DNA of 64,000 nucleotides from JABJAG01 sp038137215 (GTDB taxonomy: Bacteria; Pseudomonadota; Alphaproteobacteria; UBA6615). The stretch lies in contig JAYQBG010000013.1 in assembly GCA_038137215.1 (NCBI GenBank), positions 1 to 64,000 of the forward strand, written 5' to 3'. The position numbers and the translations under genes were made by a program. Shown here in pieces: positions 19,801 through 28,952 of the stretch; positions within the stretch are counted from its first letter, which is position 1; every line of letters begins with the position of its first letter. The notes under the pieces are model-generated. The model did not search any database, was not told where the DNA came from, and was given only the letters and a program-made list of their open reading frames with translations.

Positions 19801-22800
19801 GTGCCCTCACCCCCGTCGGTGTCTCCGGCCATCGACCATTCCTTCACCCGGGCCAGGTGTTCGTAATCGGAATACTTGGGCGCCTTGTCCGGGCGTGGAC
19901 GTGCTTCATAGGGCGTGGCCGGATCATCGAAGCGTTTGACCAGTTCCACCAGTCCGGCATAGGCCTCCGCCGCGAGCGCCGCCGGATCGTCAGCGACATG
20001 GCGTATGGCCCCCGGCTCGCGCCCGCCCGACAGTCGCCAGAAGGCGAGCTCGTGCACATCACCGGCCGCCACACCGTCGAAGCCGCCCTGTGAGACCATC
20101 GCCGCTTCGAGCGGCAGCTGCGGCGCAAAGCCGGCCGCCACTTCCTTCATCGTGGGCGGCGCGCCGGTCTTGAAATCGATCACGGCAAAACCGCCATCGC
20201 GCAGTTCGTCGATACGGTCAGCCCGGGCCACGAGCCGGAAGGGCCCCGCCGGCAGATCGAGCGTGATGCTGCCTCCGACTTCGGCATGAATTTTCGCAAT
20301 CCGGCGCCGGCGTTCGACCTCAACCGGAATGAACCAGTCCGCAATCCGCAGGAAGCGTGGCCACCAGAAGGTCCAGATTGCGGGCATGCTGCGATATTCA
20401 CCGAGCAACTCTTCCCCGATTCCGACCAGTCGTGCATGGGCGTCTTCCGGCAGCTCACCCGTGCCGCATTCCGCCAGAAAGGCGTCGAAAACATTGTGAA
20501 TCAGCGATCCGTATTCCGCAGCATCGACAGCCTGATCAATCGGTGCGAGTGCCTGCAACCCCAGGATATGACGCGCGTAGATCGAATAGGGATCGCGCAT
20601 CCAGGTTTCGATCTGCGTCACCGACAAGCGCCTTGGGCGCGCGGCAACGGGCGGCGTGGGACGGGGCCGAACCGATTCCGGGGCTTGTACAGATGTGCGG
20701 TCCGGGCCGTCGAGAGCACGCCACCACGCCAGGCAGTCCTCGCCCTTCTTGCCCAGGGGCACGTCCGGCTCAATTCCAAGTGCCTCAATTGCGACGTCCA
20801 GCCGGGTCAGCCAGCGCGCGGGTATCGTGGGGGCCCCCTCGGTCCGCTCCGAGCGGGACAGGACGACCGTTTCGGCGCAAAACCCCTGTACGAAGTCATG
20901 CGCGCTCAGGCCAATTCTGCGCTCGGGCGACGGCAGGCCGAAATCTGCCCGCATCGGGCGGCCCATCCAGGGATCGACATTGGCATCGGCAGGCCAGCTG
21001 CCCTCGTTCAGCCCGCCCATAATCATCACATCAAACCGCTGAAGCCGGGCCTCCAGCGGGCCGAGTATCGACAGTCTCGGATGGGCGCCGAAGCGCGGGC
21101 GCACGACGGTACCCGCCAGAAGCGTTTCAAACAGTGCCGCATAGTGGCCCGGTGCAATAGGGTCGAGCGCATCGCCGAATTCCGCCAGTTCGGCCACAAA
21201 TCCCGCCAACGCTTCTCCGGCATCACCGGCCCAAAGACGCAACGCCCCGGAGTCCGACGCGCTTTCCGCCAGAGCTTCGGCAAACCCGATATGCGCCCGC
21301 ACCAGATCGGACACGGATGCGGTTGGCGCGTCGAACAGTCCCGTCAGCGCTTCACTTGATGTTTCCAGCATTCCGATACCCGACAGTATCTCCGGCCAGA
21401 GCGCGTGATGCCGTTCCGCAACCTCGTCCCGTTCCTTGTCCCGATAGGCTTCGGCCGCCGCGCGCAGCCCCACAAAACCGGCCGGCGGACGCGGACCACG
21501 CAGGACGAGACGTTCAAGCGTTCGTGTCAGCGCGCGCCATGTCGCCGTATCGGTTCCGCCGGAAGCCAGGGGATGTTTGAGGGCCGCCAGAACCGAGACC
21601 GGGCCGGCCCGGTCATGCACAACCTGAAGCACCGACCGCAGGAAACTGCCCGGAACCGTATCGGCCAGGGGCACACCCGCACTGTCGTCGATCTGGACAC
21701 CCCAGCGCCCCAGCGCGGCGCTGACCCGGCGGGCCAGGGCACGGTCGGGCGTCACCAGGGCCGCGGTCCGGCCCGGAGTTTCCAGAACCTCACGCAACAC
21801 CAGCGCAATCGCTCCGGCTTCCTCATGAGGTTCCCGGGCATCGATTCGCGTAAGCCCGTGCAGGGCTTCCGCCCCGATCATGCCCCGTTCCTGCCGCCAC
21901 GAATCCGTTGTTGCCGCCGGGCGCAAGGCTTCGGAGATCAGACGTGCGCGCGCCGGGCCGGAGGGTGAAGCGGCGTGCATGGCCGGCCATTCGCGGACCT
22001 GCGCGCGCGTGCTGTCGAGACGCGCGAGCAATTGGCGCAATCCGAACTGCGGGTGACTGGCATCCAGATTGTTCCAGGCGGTGTCGTCAAGCACACGATC
22101 GAGGCCGGGCAACACCACATAGCCTGCGGGCAGGCCAGCGACCACGGCCAACAAGTCTGCCGTGGCCGGGATACTGCCGGTACTGCCGGCCGCAATGACC
22201 GGGTGCTCGGGGGGTGTCTCGGCCCATGCCGCCGCACGCGCGGCGAGCAAATGATTGCGGCGGTCCGCCGGATCCATCGCGCCATCGGCATCCAGGCGCG
22301 CCGGCCAGACATCGGTCAGCAGCTTCAGGAACTCCAGCGTCTGTTGCCAGTGCCGGGCATAATCATCGGGCACCAGCCCGGCCAGCGCCGCGAAATCAAG
22401 CCGTTCGGTCTGCACCTGGTCCAGAAGCTTCGTGAGCTCTCCGGCCAGATCCGCCGCCTGATCGATTGGCAGGGGTTCCCCTTCATTCAGCAGACGGTTT
22501 CGCAGCTCCTGCGCCAGAAGGAGCCGGCGCCGCAGTTCCGGCATGGCCGGCGGCACCTCCCGGGCATCGCCCAGGCTGTCATCGATACCTTCGGTAAACT
22601 GAAGCTCATCCTCGTCTATATCACCGATCGGAACCATGTGCGGCAGGACCAGCGCGCGCCCCTCCGAAAGCCGCAGAAACGAATCCTGCAAGGCACGGCA
22701 GGCGCGCCGGGTGGGCAGAAGCACGGTCATGCGCGAAAGGGCGAGCGGGTCGTCGGCAGGGTCCGCCGCGGCGAAAAGCTGCGCGCCGAGATCCTCGAGG

Positions 22801-22856
22801 AATGGGCGATGTGAAGGGATCGAATAGAGACCCGGCCGGGGTAGGTGTTGCGGCAT
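19797..22856 (-). CDS. addB: AddB, double-strand-break repair protein
   Basis: Partner of AddA in end resection. The 1019-residue protein begins MPQHLPRPGLYSIPSHRPFL. The inactive-helicase-like N-terminus has LLPTRRACRAL, and the C-terminal nuclease domain carries FAVIDFKTGAPP. I chose the start at 22856 because it overlaps the tsaE stop (TGATG) and homology begins there. In many relatives two cell-wall recycling genes (amgK and murU) lie between tsaE and addB. They are absent here. Confidence 0.94.
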   Translation of the reverse strand: MPQHLPRPGLYSIPSHRPFLEDLGAQLFAAADPADDPLALSRMTVLLPTRRACRALQDSFLRLSEGRALVLPHMVPIGDIDEDELQFTEGIDDSLGDAREVPPAMPELRRRLLLAQELRNRLLNEGEPLPIDQAADLAGELTKLLDQVQTERLDFAALAGLVPDDYARHWQQTLEFLKLLTDVWPARLDADGAMDPADRRNHLLAARAAAWAETPPEHPVIAAGSTGSIPATADLLAVVAGLPAGYVVLPGLDRVLDDTAWNNLDASHPQFGLRQLLARLDSTRAQVREWPAMHAASPSGPARARLISEALRPAATTDSWRQERGMIGAEALHGLTRIDAREPHEEAGAIALVLREVLETPGRTAALVTPDRALARRVSAALGRWGVQIDDSAGVPLADTVPGSFLRSVLQVVHDRAGPVSVLAALKHPLASGGTDTATWRALTRTLERLVLRGPRPPAGFVGLRAAAEAYRDKERDEVAERHHALWPEILSGIGMLETSSEALTGLFDAPTASVSDLVRAHIGFAEALAESASDSGALRLWAGDAGEALAGFVAELAEFGDALDPIAPGHYAALFETLLAGTVVRPRFGAHPRLSILGPLEARLQRFDVMIMGGLNEGSWPADANVDPWMGRPMRADFGLPSPERRIGLSAHDFVQGFCAETVVLSRSERTEGAPTIPARWLTRLDVAIEALGIEPDVPLGKKGEDCLAWWRALDGPDRTSVQAPESVRPRPTPPVAARPRRLSVTQIETWMRDPYSIYARHILGLQALAPIDQAVDAAEYGSLIHNVFDAFLAECGTGELPEDAHARLVGIGEELLGEYRSMPAIWTFWWPRFLRIADWFIPVEVERRRRIAKIHAEVGGSITLDLPAGPFRLVARADRIDELRDGGFAVIDFKTGAPPTMKEVAAGFAPQLPLEAAMVSQGGFDGVAAGDVHELAFWRLSGGREPGAIRHVADDPAALAAEAYAGLVELVKRFDDPATPYEARPRPDKAPKYSDYEHLARVKEWSMAGDTDGGEGT

Positions 22857-23326
22857 CACGACAGGTCCAGAAGGTCGAGCCGGTCGGCCCAATAGCCCAT
22901 CCCGATCAGCCGGGCCGCGCGCCCGTCCGATGTCTCGAGCAGATGCACTTCCAGCCGGTCCTTTGGCATCGTATCTCCGAGAATTTCGGGCCACTCGACC
23001 AGGGTGGCACCGGTATGGCACGCCTCGTCCAGTCCAAGCTCGAAACTTTCCTCCGCCGAAGCCAGCCGGTAGAGATCAAAATGCGCCACCGCCACCGGTG
23101 TGATCTCGTAGTGCTGCACCAGTGTGAAACTCGGGCTCGGCACGGGACCAGCCTCCCCGAGAGCCCGCAACAGACCGCGGGCCAGGGTTGTCTTGCCGGC
23201 GCCAAGATCACCCATCAAAGCGATGAAATCTCCTCGCTGCAATCGTCCTGCCAGCGCGCGGCCCAGATGTTCTGTCGCCGCCGCGTCGGGAAGAGTCAGC
23301 CGGCGTTCCACACGGTCATGCGTCAT
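22856..23326 (-). CDS. tsaE: tRNA threonylcarbamoyladenosine biosynthesis ATPase TsaE
   Basis: ATPase of the TsaBDE complex that makes t6A37 in ANN-decoding tRNAs. The 156-residue protein has the P-loop GDLGAGKTT (residues 39-47), SPSFTLVQHY and HFDLYRL with the invariant Asp, and WPE near the C-terminus. It is coupled to addB downstream and overlaps the histidine-kinase remnant upstream by 11 bases. Confidence 0.95.
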   Translation of the reverse strand: MTHDRVERRLTLPDAAATEHLGRALAGRLQRGDFIALMGDLGAGKTTLARGLLRALGEAGPVPSPSFTLVQHYEITPVAVAHFDLYRLASAEESFELGLDEACHTGATLVEWPEILGDTMPKDRLEVHLLETSDGRAARLIGMGYWADRLDLLDLS

Positions 23327-23774
23327 GTTCGTGTTCTGGCCCGGGGTTGGCGCGCGGGGTTGCCGGCAAGCGGCAGATTATGGCCGTGCCTTCATTGGGC
23401 GCCGAGGTCAGCTCGACATCTCCGCCATGCAGTTCGACAAAGCTCTTGACCAGACTGAGGCCCAGGCCCGCGCCGACGCCGGACTGGCGACCGCGCAGAC
23501 GTTTACCGCGTTCAAACTTCTCAAGAACGCGCTCGTGTTCGTCTTCGTGTATCCCCACGCCGGGAACTGTCGCCAGAATCGAATCCAGGCGTTCTTTGTC
23601 CGATTCGATGGCGGCAAGCCTGCGCGCGCGGCCGGCACAGCAGAGCGCAAACCCGAACACGGCAGATGCACCGGCCACCCCGGGAATAATCAGAATGAGA
23701 AATTCGGTGGTCACAAGCTGCCGTTTCGTCCCGTCACGAGATGTGCGGAGCGGACCGGCGACAGGCTCCGTCAC
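23316..23774 (-). pseudogene. Sensor histidine kinase remnant (N-terminus joined to HATPase C-terminus)
   Basis: The 152-codon frame joins an N-terminal membrane helix (EFLILIIPGVAGASAVFGFAL) and linker (ESDKERLDSILATVPG). It continues directly into the last part of a histidine-kinase ATPase domain (ERVLEKFERGKRLRG, GLGLSLVKSFVELHGG). The PAS region, the phosphoacceptor His box and the N box with Mg-binding Asn are missing, so it cannot be an active kinase. The junction is near 23550. In relatives a large PAS-domain kinase occupies this place between ahcY and tsaE. I infer an in-frame deletion of several hundred codons, real or from assembly. A GTG start at residue 21 is also possible. Confidence 0.75.
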
Positions 23775-23858
23775 CGGTCCGGCCCGAATGGCACAACTCT
23801 AGAACTTTGCCTGCGCCGAATGAACCACGCAGTTGCGCAGCGAAATCCCCGCCGGCGT

Positions 23859-25280
23859 CTAGTAGCGGTAGGCTTCGGTCTTGAAGGGGCCTTCAGCCGG
23901 AAGACCGAGATAGTCGGCCTGCTTTTCCGTCAGTTTGGTCAGCGAAGCGCCCACTTTCGAGAGATGCAGCATCGCAACCTTCTCGTCGAGATGCTTGGGC
24001 AGCACATAGACATCTTTCCCGTAGGCCCCGGTGTTGTTCCAGAGTTCGATCTGAGCCAGCACCTGATTGGCAAAGGACATGCTCATCACAAAACTCGGAT
24101 GGCCGGTCGCATTTCCGAGATTCACAAGCCGCCCTTCGGACAGCAGAATCATACGCTTGCCGTCGGGGAACTCGATCTCGTCCACCTGCGGCTTGATGTT
24201 CTGCCACTTGTAGTTCTTCAGCGCCCCGACCTGAATCTCGGAATCGAAATGACCGATATTGCAGACGATGGCCCGGTCCTTCATGTCCCGCATGTGATCC
24301 ACCGTGATCACATCCACATTACCCGTCGCCGTCACGAAGATATCGCCGCGCGGGGCGGCCTCTTCCATGGTGACGACCTCATAACCTTCCATCGCGGCCT
24401 GCAGCGCGCAGATCGGATCGATTTCGGTCACCAGCACACGGCAGCCCGCATTCTGGAGCGATTCCGCAGAACCCTTGCCCACTTCGCCATAACCGGCCAC
24501 GACGGCAATCTTGCCCGACATCATGACATCGGTGCCGCGGCGGATGCCGTCCACCAGGCTTTCACGGCAGCCATACAGATTGTCGAACTTCGACTTGGTG
24601 ACGGAGTCATTCACGTTGATGGCCGGGAACAGCAGCGTACCCTTCTGCGCCATCTCGTAGAGGCGATGCACGCCGGTCGTCGTCTCTTCAGTGACACCCT
24701 TCAGGCTTTCGGCCACCTTGGAATACCAGCCCGGCTGTTCGGCCAGACGCTTCTTGATCGAGGCATAGGCCGCCTCTTCTTCCTCGTTCTCGGGATTGTC
24801 GAGCACGGAAGGATCCGTTTCGGCCTGCTTGCCCAGATGAATCAGCAATGTGGCATCGCCGCCATCATCGAGAATCATGTTGGGAACACCGCCATCCGCC
24901 CAGTCGAAAATCCGGTGGGCGTAGTCCCAGTACTCCTCCAGGGTTTCCCCCTTCACCGCAAAGACCGGCGTGCCCTTTGCCGCAATGGCGGCGGCCGCGT
25001 GATCCTGGGTCGAGTAGATGTTACATGAGGCCCAGCGGACTTCCGCGCCCAGGGCTTCGAGTGTCTCGATGAGAACGGCGGTCTGGATGGTCATGTGCAG
25101 CGAACCGGCAATCCGCGCGCCCTTGAGCGGCTGCGCGGGACCGTATTCCTCGCGAATGGCCATCAGGCCCGGCATCTCGACTTCAGCGAGATCCAGTTCC
25201 TTGCGGCCCCATTCGGCAAGCGAGATATCTGCGACAATATAATCACCGGCAGCGGCGGCAGTATCGGATGCGGATGACAT
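23859..25280 (-). CDS. ahcY: Adenosylhomocysteinase
   Basis: NAD-dependent hydrolysis of S-adenosylhomocysteine to adenosine and homocysteine in the methylation cycle. The 473-residue protein has AGSLHMTIQTAVLIETL, the substrate Lys and Asp region NDSVTKSKFDNLYGCRESL, the NAD motif VVAGYGEVGKGSA, and the C-terminus ending KTEAYRY that completes the partner's NAD site. The ATG at 25280 follows a GGAGA element. The longer upstream frame has no homology. Confidence 0.97.
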   Translation of the reverse strand: MSSASDTAAAAGDYIVADISLAEWGRKELDLAEVEMPGLMAIREEYGPAQPLKGARIAGSLHMTIQTAVLIETLEALGAEVRWASCNIYSTQDHAAAAIAAKGTPVFAVKGETLEEYWDYAHRIFDWADGGVPNMILDDGGDATLLIHLGKQAETDPSVLDNPENEEEEAAYASIKKRLAEQPGWYSKVAESLKGVTEETTTGVHRLYEMAQKGTLLFPAINVNDSVTKSKFDNLYGCRESLVDGIRRGTDVMMSGKIAVVAGYGEVGKGSAESLQNAGCRVLVTEIDPICALQAAMEGYEVVTMEEAAPRGDIFVTATGNVDVITVDHMRDMKDRAIVCNIGHFDSEIQVGALKNYKWQNIKPQVDEIEFPDGKRMILLSEGRLVNLGNATGHPSFVMSMSFANQVLAQIELWNNTGAYGKDVYVLPKHLDEKVAMLHLSKVGASLTKLTEKQADYLGLPAEGPFKTEAYRY

Positions 25281-25453
25281 CAACGTTCTCCAATTGAATT
25301 CCTTGTGCAAGGGCGGCGTATAGCAGACGCCCATGGGTGCGACAACCGAGCCATTGAGATGACACCTGCCGCCGATCGGCACCTGCCTGTTGCCGTTGAG
25401 CAACAGCCTCTCCAAAAGCGCCGGACTCACCGTTTCGACACCCGTCTGTAACA

Positions 25454-25481
25454 GCTATGTAATCACCAGAACGTACATAGC
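25454..25481. promoter_or_regulatory. Inverted repeat between divergent ahcY and porin genes
   Basis: GCTATGTA and its exact complement TACATAGC are separated by 12 bases. The element lies 174 bases before ahcY and 73 before the first porin start. It could be an operator or an RNA hairpin in a leader. No regulator is evident. Confidence 0.4.
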
Positions 25482-25554
25482 CCCACAGTTAACGCGCTGA
25501 AATCATGAGGATTTGCCGCCACACCACGAACATCGCTTTGGAGGTTATTCGGTT

Positions 25555-26682
25555 ATGTTCAAACAAGTTCTTCTCGGGGGCACAGCCCTCATGGGTGTCG
25601 CAGCACTTGCGATGCCGGCCCATGCCGGGTCCGTCGGCTCCAAGGATACGATGAGCGTCACTCTGGGCGGCGAATTGCGGTTCCATGTCGGCTTTGCCGA
25701 TCAGGACGTCTCGGCAGGCCGCGGACGCGGTTACGCCTTCAGCGTCGATGAGTCGGAAATCAAGATCGGTGCCAAGAACACCGCCGATAACGGAGTCGAA
25801 TACGGTATCAGCATCGAACTCAACGCCGCCGCCTCGGACAACAGCGCCGCCGACGAAGCCTATGTCTTCATCGAGAGCGACTGGGGCCGCATCGAAATGG
25901 GCGACCAGGATGATGCGTCCGACCGTATGGCCGTACATGCCTACAACATTCTTGTCGGCAGAGCCGGTGCCGATGGCGATGCCACCGACTACATCCAGTT
26001 CGGCGGCAGCACGATCTCCTCGCCGGGCTTCGATTCGACCAGCGATGACACCAAGCTGACCTATTTCTCGCCGCGCTTTGGCGGTTTCCAGGTGGGCGCC
26101 TCCCTGACCCCGGACTCGGGCGTTACGTCGGGTACGGGTGGCCTACTCGACACCGACAATGACGGTGACTTCGACAACGTCATCGGCCTTGGCGCCAACT
26201 GGGAAGGCAAGTTCGACGAGGTCGAAATCCTTGTTGGTGTTGTCGGCGAGTTCGGCGACAGCGAAACGGCCACCGGTGCCGATACCGAAGGGGAAATCGA
26301 GTCGGTCGGCGTCGGCGCGAACATCACCTTCGCCGGCTTCGGCATCGGCGCGTTCTACGCCGATCTCGCAGAAAAGGGCATCGCGCAGGCCAACCGGACG
26401 GCTGGCCAGGATGCGGGGTCCTACTATGATCTTGGCGCGTCCTATTCCACCGGACTCTGGGGCGTCAGCCTCGGCTACTTCTCCAGCACGGTCAGCAACA
26501 CCACCGGCCGTGCGGACAGCGATGTCGAAATGTTCTCTCTCGATGTTGCGTATGATGTGGCTCCGGGCTGGGAACTGACCGGCAGTCTGCATCTGGCCGA
26601 GGCCGACAACATCAACGGTGCGGTTGTCTCTCAGAACAAAGACGCCACGGCGCTGATCATCAACAACACCTTCAAGTTCTGA
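25555..26682 (+). CDS. Outer-membrane porin, paralogue 1
   Basis: The 375-residue protein has a signal peptide (MFKQVLLGGTALMGVAALAMPAHA, written here only as a landmark from residue 1 to about 24) and a porin_4-type beta-barrel with alternating strands. It ends in aromatic residues (TFKF), as outer-membrane barrels do. The motif DTDNDGDFD (26149-26175), in a predicted loop, resembles a DxDxDG calcium-binding loop. A GGAGG site precedes the ATG. It is followed by a terminator and then by a close paralogue of identical length, so the two are probably separately transcribed general porins. Confidence 0.88.
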   Translation: MFKQVLLGGTALMGVAALAMPAHAGSVGSKDTMSVTLGGELRFHVGFADQDVSAGRGRGYAFSVDESEIKIGAKNTADNGVEYGISIELNAAASDNSAADEAYVFIESDWGRIEMGDQDDASDRMAVHAYNILVGRAGADGDATDYIQFGGSTISSPGFDSTSDDTKLTYFSPRFGGFQVGASLTPDSGVTSGTGGLLDTDNDGDFDNVIGLGANWEGKFDEVEILVGVVGEFGDSETATGADTEGEIESVGVGANITFAGFGIGAFYADLAEKGIAQANRTAGQDAGSYYDLGASYSTGLWGVSLGYFSSTVSNTTGRADSDVEMFSLDVAYDVAPGWELTGSLHLAEADNINGAVVSQNKDATALIINNTFKF

Positions 26683-26710
26683 TCGACCGAAGGTCACAAT
26701 CCACGACATT

Positions 26711-26746
26711 GCGCGGCGCCTCTTCCTGGGGCGCCGCGTTTGTTTT
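26711..26746 (+). terminator. Rho-independent terminator after porin 1
   Basis: The stem CGCGGCGCC/GGCGCCGCG (26712-26720 with 26730-26738) is followed by TTTGTTTT, about 30 bases after the porin stop. Confidence 0.85.
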
Positions 26747-27048
26747 GGCCGGATGCACAAATATGCGTCAGGTTTGCCCAAATGTTTAGCAAAGCATTAA
26801 TAATATTGCGGTATTTCTGCAACATGTTTGAAAAAACGTGGGGGCCCGAGGGACAGATTGATTGCAGACCCAACCCGTCTGACTAGGATGGAACCGTTCC
26901 TCTTGCTTACAAAATTAAGAAATCTCGCAAAACAGTGGAGGACGCAGACGTCTGGGGCTGGATCTGATTGGGATCCGATGAGGCCGCCCATGTGTCTTGA
27001 GTTTTTTTCACGCAATCCGCGTGACACCACTTGTTGGAGATTATCCGA
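26747..27048 (+). promoter_or_regulatory. AT-richer leader/promoter region of porin 2
   Basis: This 300-base stretch between the two porins has no supported gene. Around 26780-26830 it is clearly more AT-rich than its surroundings (CATTAATAATATTG), with TAATAT at 26801-26806 as a possible -10 element but no well-spaced -35. A 10-bp palindrome CAGACGTCTG lies at 26945-26954. TTGGAGA before 27049 is the ribosome-binding site. The long leader could carry regulation, but I cannot name any. Confidence 0.35.
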
Positions 27049-28176
27049 ATGACAAAGAAAAATTTTCTGCTGGGCACGAGTGCGCTCGCAACAGCAGTTC
27101 TGATCGGTTCAGCCGCCCAGGCTGGCACGGTCGGATCCAAGGACGCCCTCAGCGTCACCCTTGGCGGCGAACTCCGGTTCTATATGGGCATGGCCGACCA
27201 GGACGTGTCTGCGGGCCGCGGCCGTGGTTACAGCTTCAATGTCGATGAGTCTGAAATTCACATCGGCGCCTCGAACACCGCCGAAAATGGTCTGACCTAC
27301 GGCGTGAACATCGAGCTGAACGCCGGTGCTGCCGACGGTTCGGCTGCAGACGAAGCCTATGCCTTCATTGACAGCGATGTCTGGGGCCGTATCGAGATGG
27401 GCGACAATGACGACGCCACCGACCGTATGTATGTCGAGAGCGATGACGCCCTTGTGGGTAGTGGTGGCCCCGACGGCGATGCCGGTGACTTCTTCAACTT
27501 CGGCGGCGCCATTGGCGCCACGGGCAACACCATCACCGATGACGCCACCAAGCTGATCTACTTCACCCCGCGCTTCGGCGGTTTCCAGGCCGGCGCCTCG
27601 CTGACCCCGGACACCGGCATCAACTCGGGCACGGGCGGTCTGCTCGACACCGACAATGACGGTGACTTCGAGAACGTGATCGGCCTCGGTGTGAACTGGG
27701 AAGGCAAGTTTGACGAAGTCGGGATCGTGCTCAGCGCGACCGGCGAATTCGGTGACAGCGAAACCGCGGCCGGTGCCGAAGACGGCGATGTGGAAACCAT
27801 CTCCGTGGGCGGCAAGATCGACCTCGCAGGCTTCGCACTCGGTGCGGGCTATGTGGACTTCGGCGAAGCCGGCATTACCCAGGCCAACCAGAATGCCGGT
27901 GCAGATGCCGGTTCCTACTGGACGGTCGGCGGTTCCTATGCTGCCGGTCCATACGGGGTGAGCGTGGCTTGGTTCGACAGCACGCGTTCCAACACCACCG
28001 GGATCGCAGACACCGATGTGCAGATGCTGTCTCTGGACGCATCCTACACGGTCGCAGCTGGCTGGGACCTGGCCGCCGCCCTGCACTTCATCGAAGCCGA
28101 CAACATCAACGGCAACGCTGCGGGCACCAACAATGAAGGCACTGTCTTCCTGGTCAGCAACCAGTTCAACTTCTAA
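27049..28176 (+). CDS. Outer-membrane porin, paralogue 2
   Basis: The 375-residue protein has a signal peptide (MTKKNFLLGTSALATAVLIG onward, cut after AQA). The barrel is clearly homologous throughout to the porin 1.4 kb upstream (GSKDALSVTLGGELRF, DVSAGRGRGYSF, FGGFQAGASLTPD, EADNING) and ends QFNF. It keeps the same Asp-rich loop DTDNDGDFE. The start at 27049 follows TTGGAGA. Tandem duplication with separate terminators suggests differential expression, though nothing shows the condition. Confidence 0.88.
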   Translation: MTKKNFLLGTSALATAVLIGSAAQAGTVGSKDALSVTLGGELRFYMGMADQDVSAGRGRGYSFNVDESEIHIGASNTAENGLTYGVNIELNAGAADGSAADEAYAFIDSDVWGRIEMGDNDDATDRMYVESDDALVGSGGPDGDAGDFFNFGGAIGATGNTITDDATKLIYFTPRFGGFQAGASLTPDTGINSGTGGLLDTDNDGDFENVIGLGVNWEGKFDEVGIVLSATGEFGDSETAAGAEDGDVETISVGGKIDLAGFALGAGYVDFGEAGITQANQNAGADAGSYWTVGGSYAAGPYGVSVAWFDSTRSNTTGIADTDVQMLSLDASYTVAAGWDLAAALHFIEADNINGNAAGTNNEGTVFLVSNQFNF

Positions 28177-28201
28177 GTCCGACCTGGTTCGCACGAAAAT
28201 C

Positions 28202-28237
28202 CGGCGTCTGCTCCATCGAGCGGGCGCCGTTTTTTTA
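28202..28237 (+). terminator. Rho-independent terminator after porin 2
   Basis: A 12-bp stem CGGCGTCTGCTC/GAGCGGGCGCCG (two G-T pairs) with a CATC loop is followed by eight T. It lies 25 bases after the porin stop and before the convergent HPr gene. Confidence 0.9.
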
Positions 28238-28245
28238 TGGCGCTT

Positions 28246-28527
28246 CTATTCCTCGCCGAAGCGGTCCTCGACAAGCGCCACAAGCGCCGCCACGGCGGCT
28301 TCTGCCTGGGGACCCCGGGCCCGGATCGCAATCGTCGACCCCGGCCCCGCCGCCAGCATCATCAGCCCCATGATCGAAGTTGCGGAAACTTCCGATCCGT
28401 CCTTCTCCACCAGGATTTCGGCGTCGAATTCCTCCGCCAGCTTGACGAAGCGCGCTGATGCGCGCGCATGCAGGCCACGCTGATTCTCGATTTGGGCCGA
28501 TTTCCGGGTCGCGGTCTGCTCGCTCAA
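28246..28527 (-). CDS. ptsH: HPr-family phosphocarrier protein
   Basis: Carrier of the incomplete, regulatory PTS of alphaproteobacteria. The 93-residue protein has the phosphoacceptor His-20 in GLHARASARF and the HprK target region SATSIMGLMMLAA with Ser-51 corresponding to Ser-46. It forms a block with the EIIA, RapZ and HprK genes on the same strand. No sugar permease subunit is nearby, so a regulatory role is likely. Confidence 0.94.
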   Translation of the reverse strand: MSEQTATRKSAQIENQRGLHARASARFVKLAEEFDAEILVEKDGSEVSATSIMGLMMLAAGPGSTIAIRARGPQAEAAVAALVALVEDRFGEE

Positions 28528-28532
28528 CAGGT

Positions 28533-28952
28533 TCAGCCCGTCTGTTCGTTCAACAGCGCAGAGGCCACATTGATGTATTTCCGGCCGGCCTCCTGGGCAT
28601 CGGTCACCAGATCGGCAAGCGGCGTGGTCCCCCGGGCCTGGGCCAGGCGAATCAGCATGGGCAGGTTCACGCCGGCAATCACCTCGACCGGGACATCCGC
28701 CCCCGGCGCCCCCATGATCGAGATCGCCAGGTTGGACGGCGTCCCGCCGAACATATCGGTCAGCACCACCACGCCCTCGGCAGAGCCAACCCGCTCGATC
28801 GCGGCCAGGATATCTGTTCGGCGAACCTCCATATCGTCATCCGCACCGATGGAGATCGCCTCGACCTTCTCCTGCGGTCCGACAACATGTTCGAGCGCGG
28901 CCAGAAATTCGGTGGCGAGATGCCCATGTGTGACCAGCACCAGTCCGATCAT
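28533..28952 (-). CDS. PTS EIIA component, mannose-family type
   Basis: The 139-residue protein begins MIGLVLVTHGHLATEF with the phosphorylated His-9. It contains VVLTDMFGGTPSN, the fold of EIIA-Man. As a lone domain without EIIB or EIIC it fits the signalling PTS that in alphaproteobacteria feeds into HprK and ChvG control. It overlaps rapZ by four bases and precedes the HPr gene by five. Confidence 0.93.
   Translation of the reverse strand: MIGLVLVTHGHLATEFLAALEHVVGPQEKVEAISIGADDDMEVRRTDILAAIERVGSAEGVVVLTDMFGGTPSNLAISIMGAPGADVPVEVIAGVNLPMLIRLAQARGTTPLADLVTDAQEAGRKYINVASALLNEQTG

Noticed and set aside
25281..25500. SAM- or SAH-type riboswitch upstream of ahcY
   Set aside because: I looked for the SAM-II core and SAH-type conserved words and could not find them. 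Only an 8-bp inverted repeat is clear.
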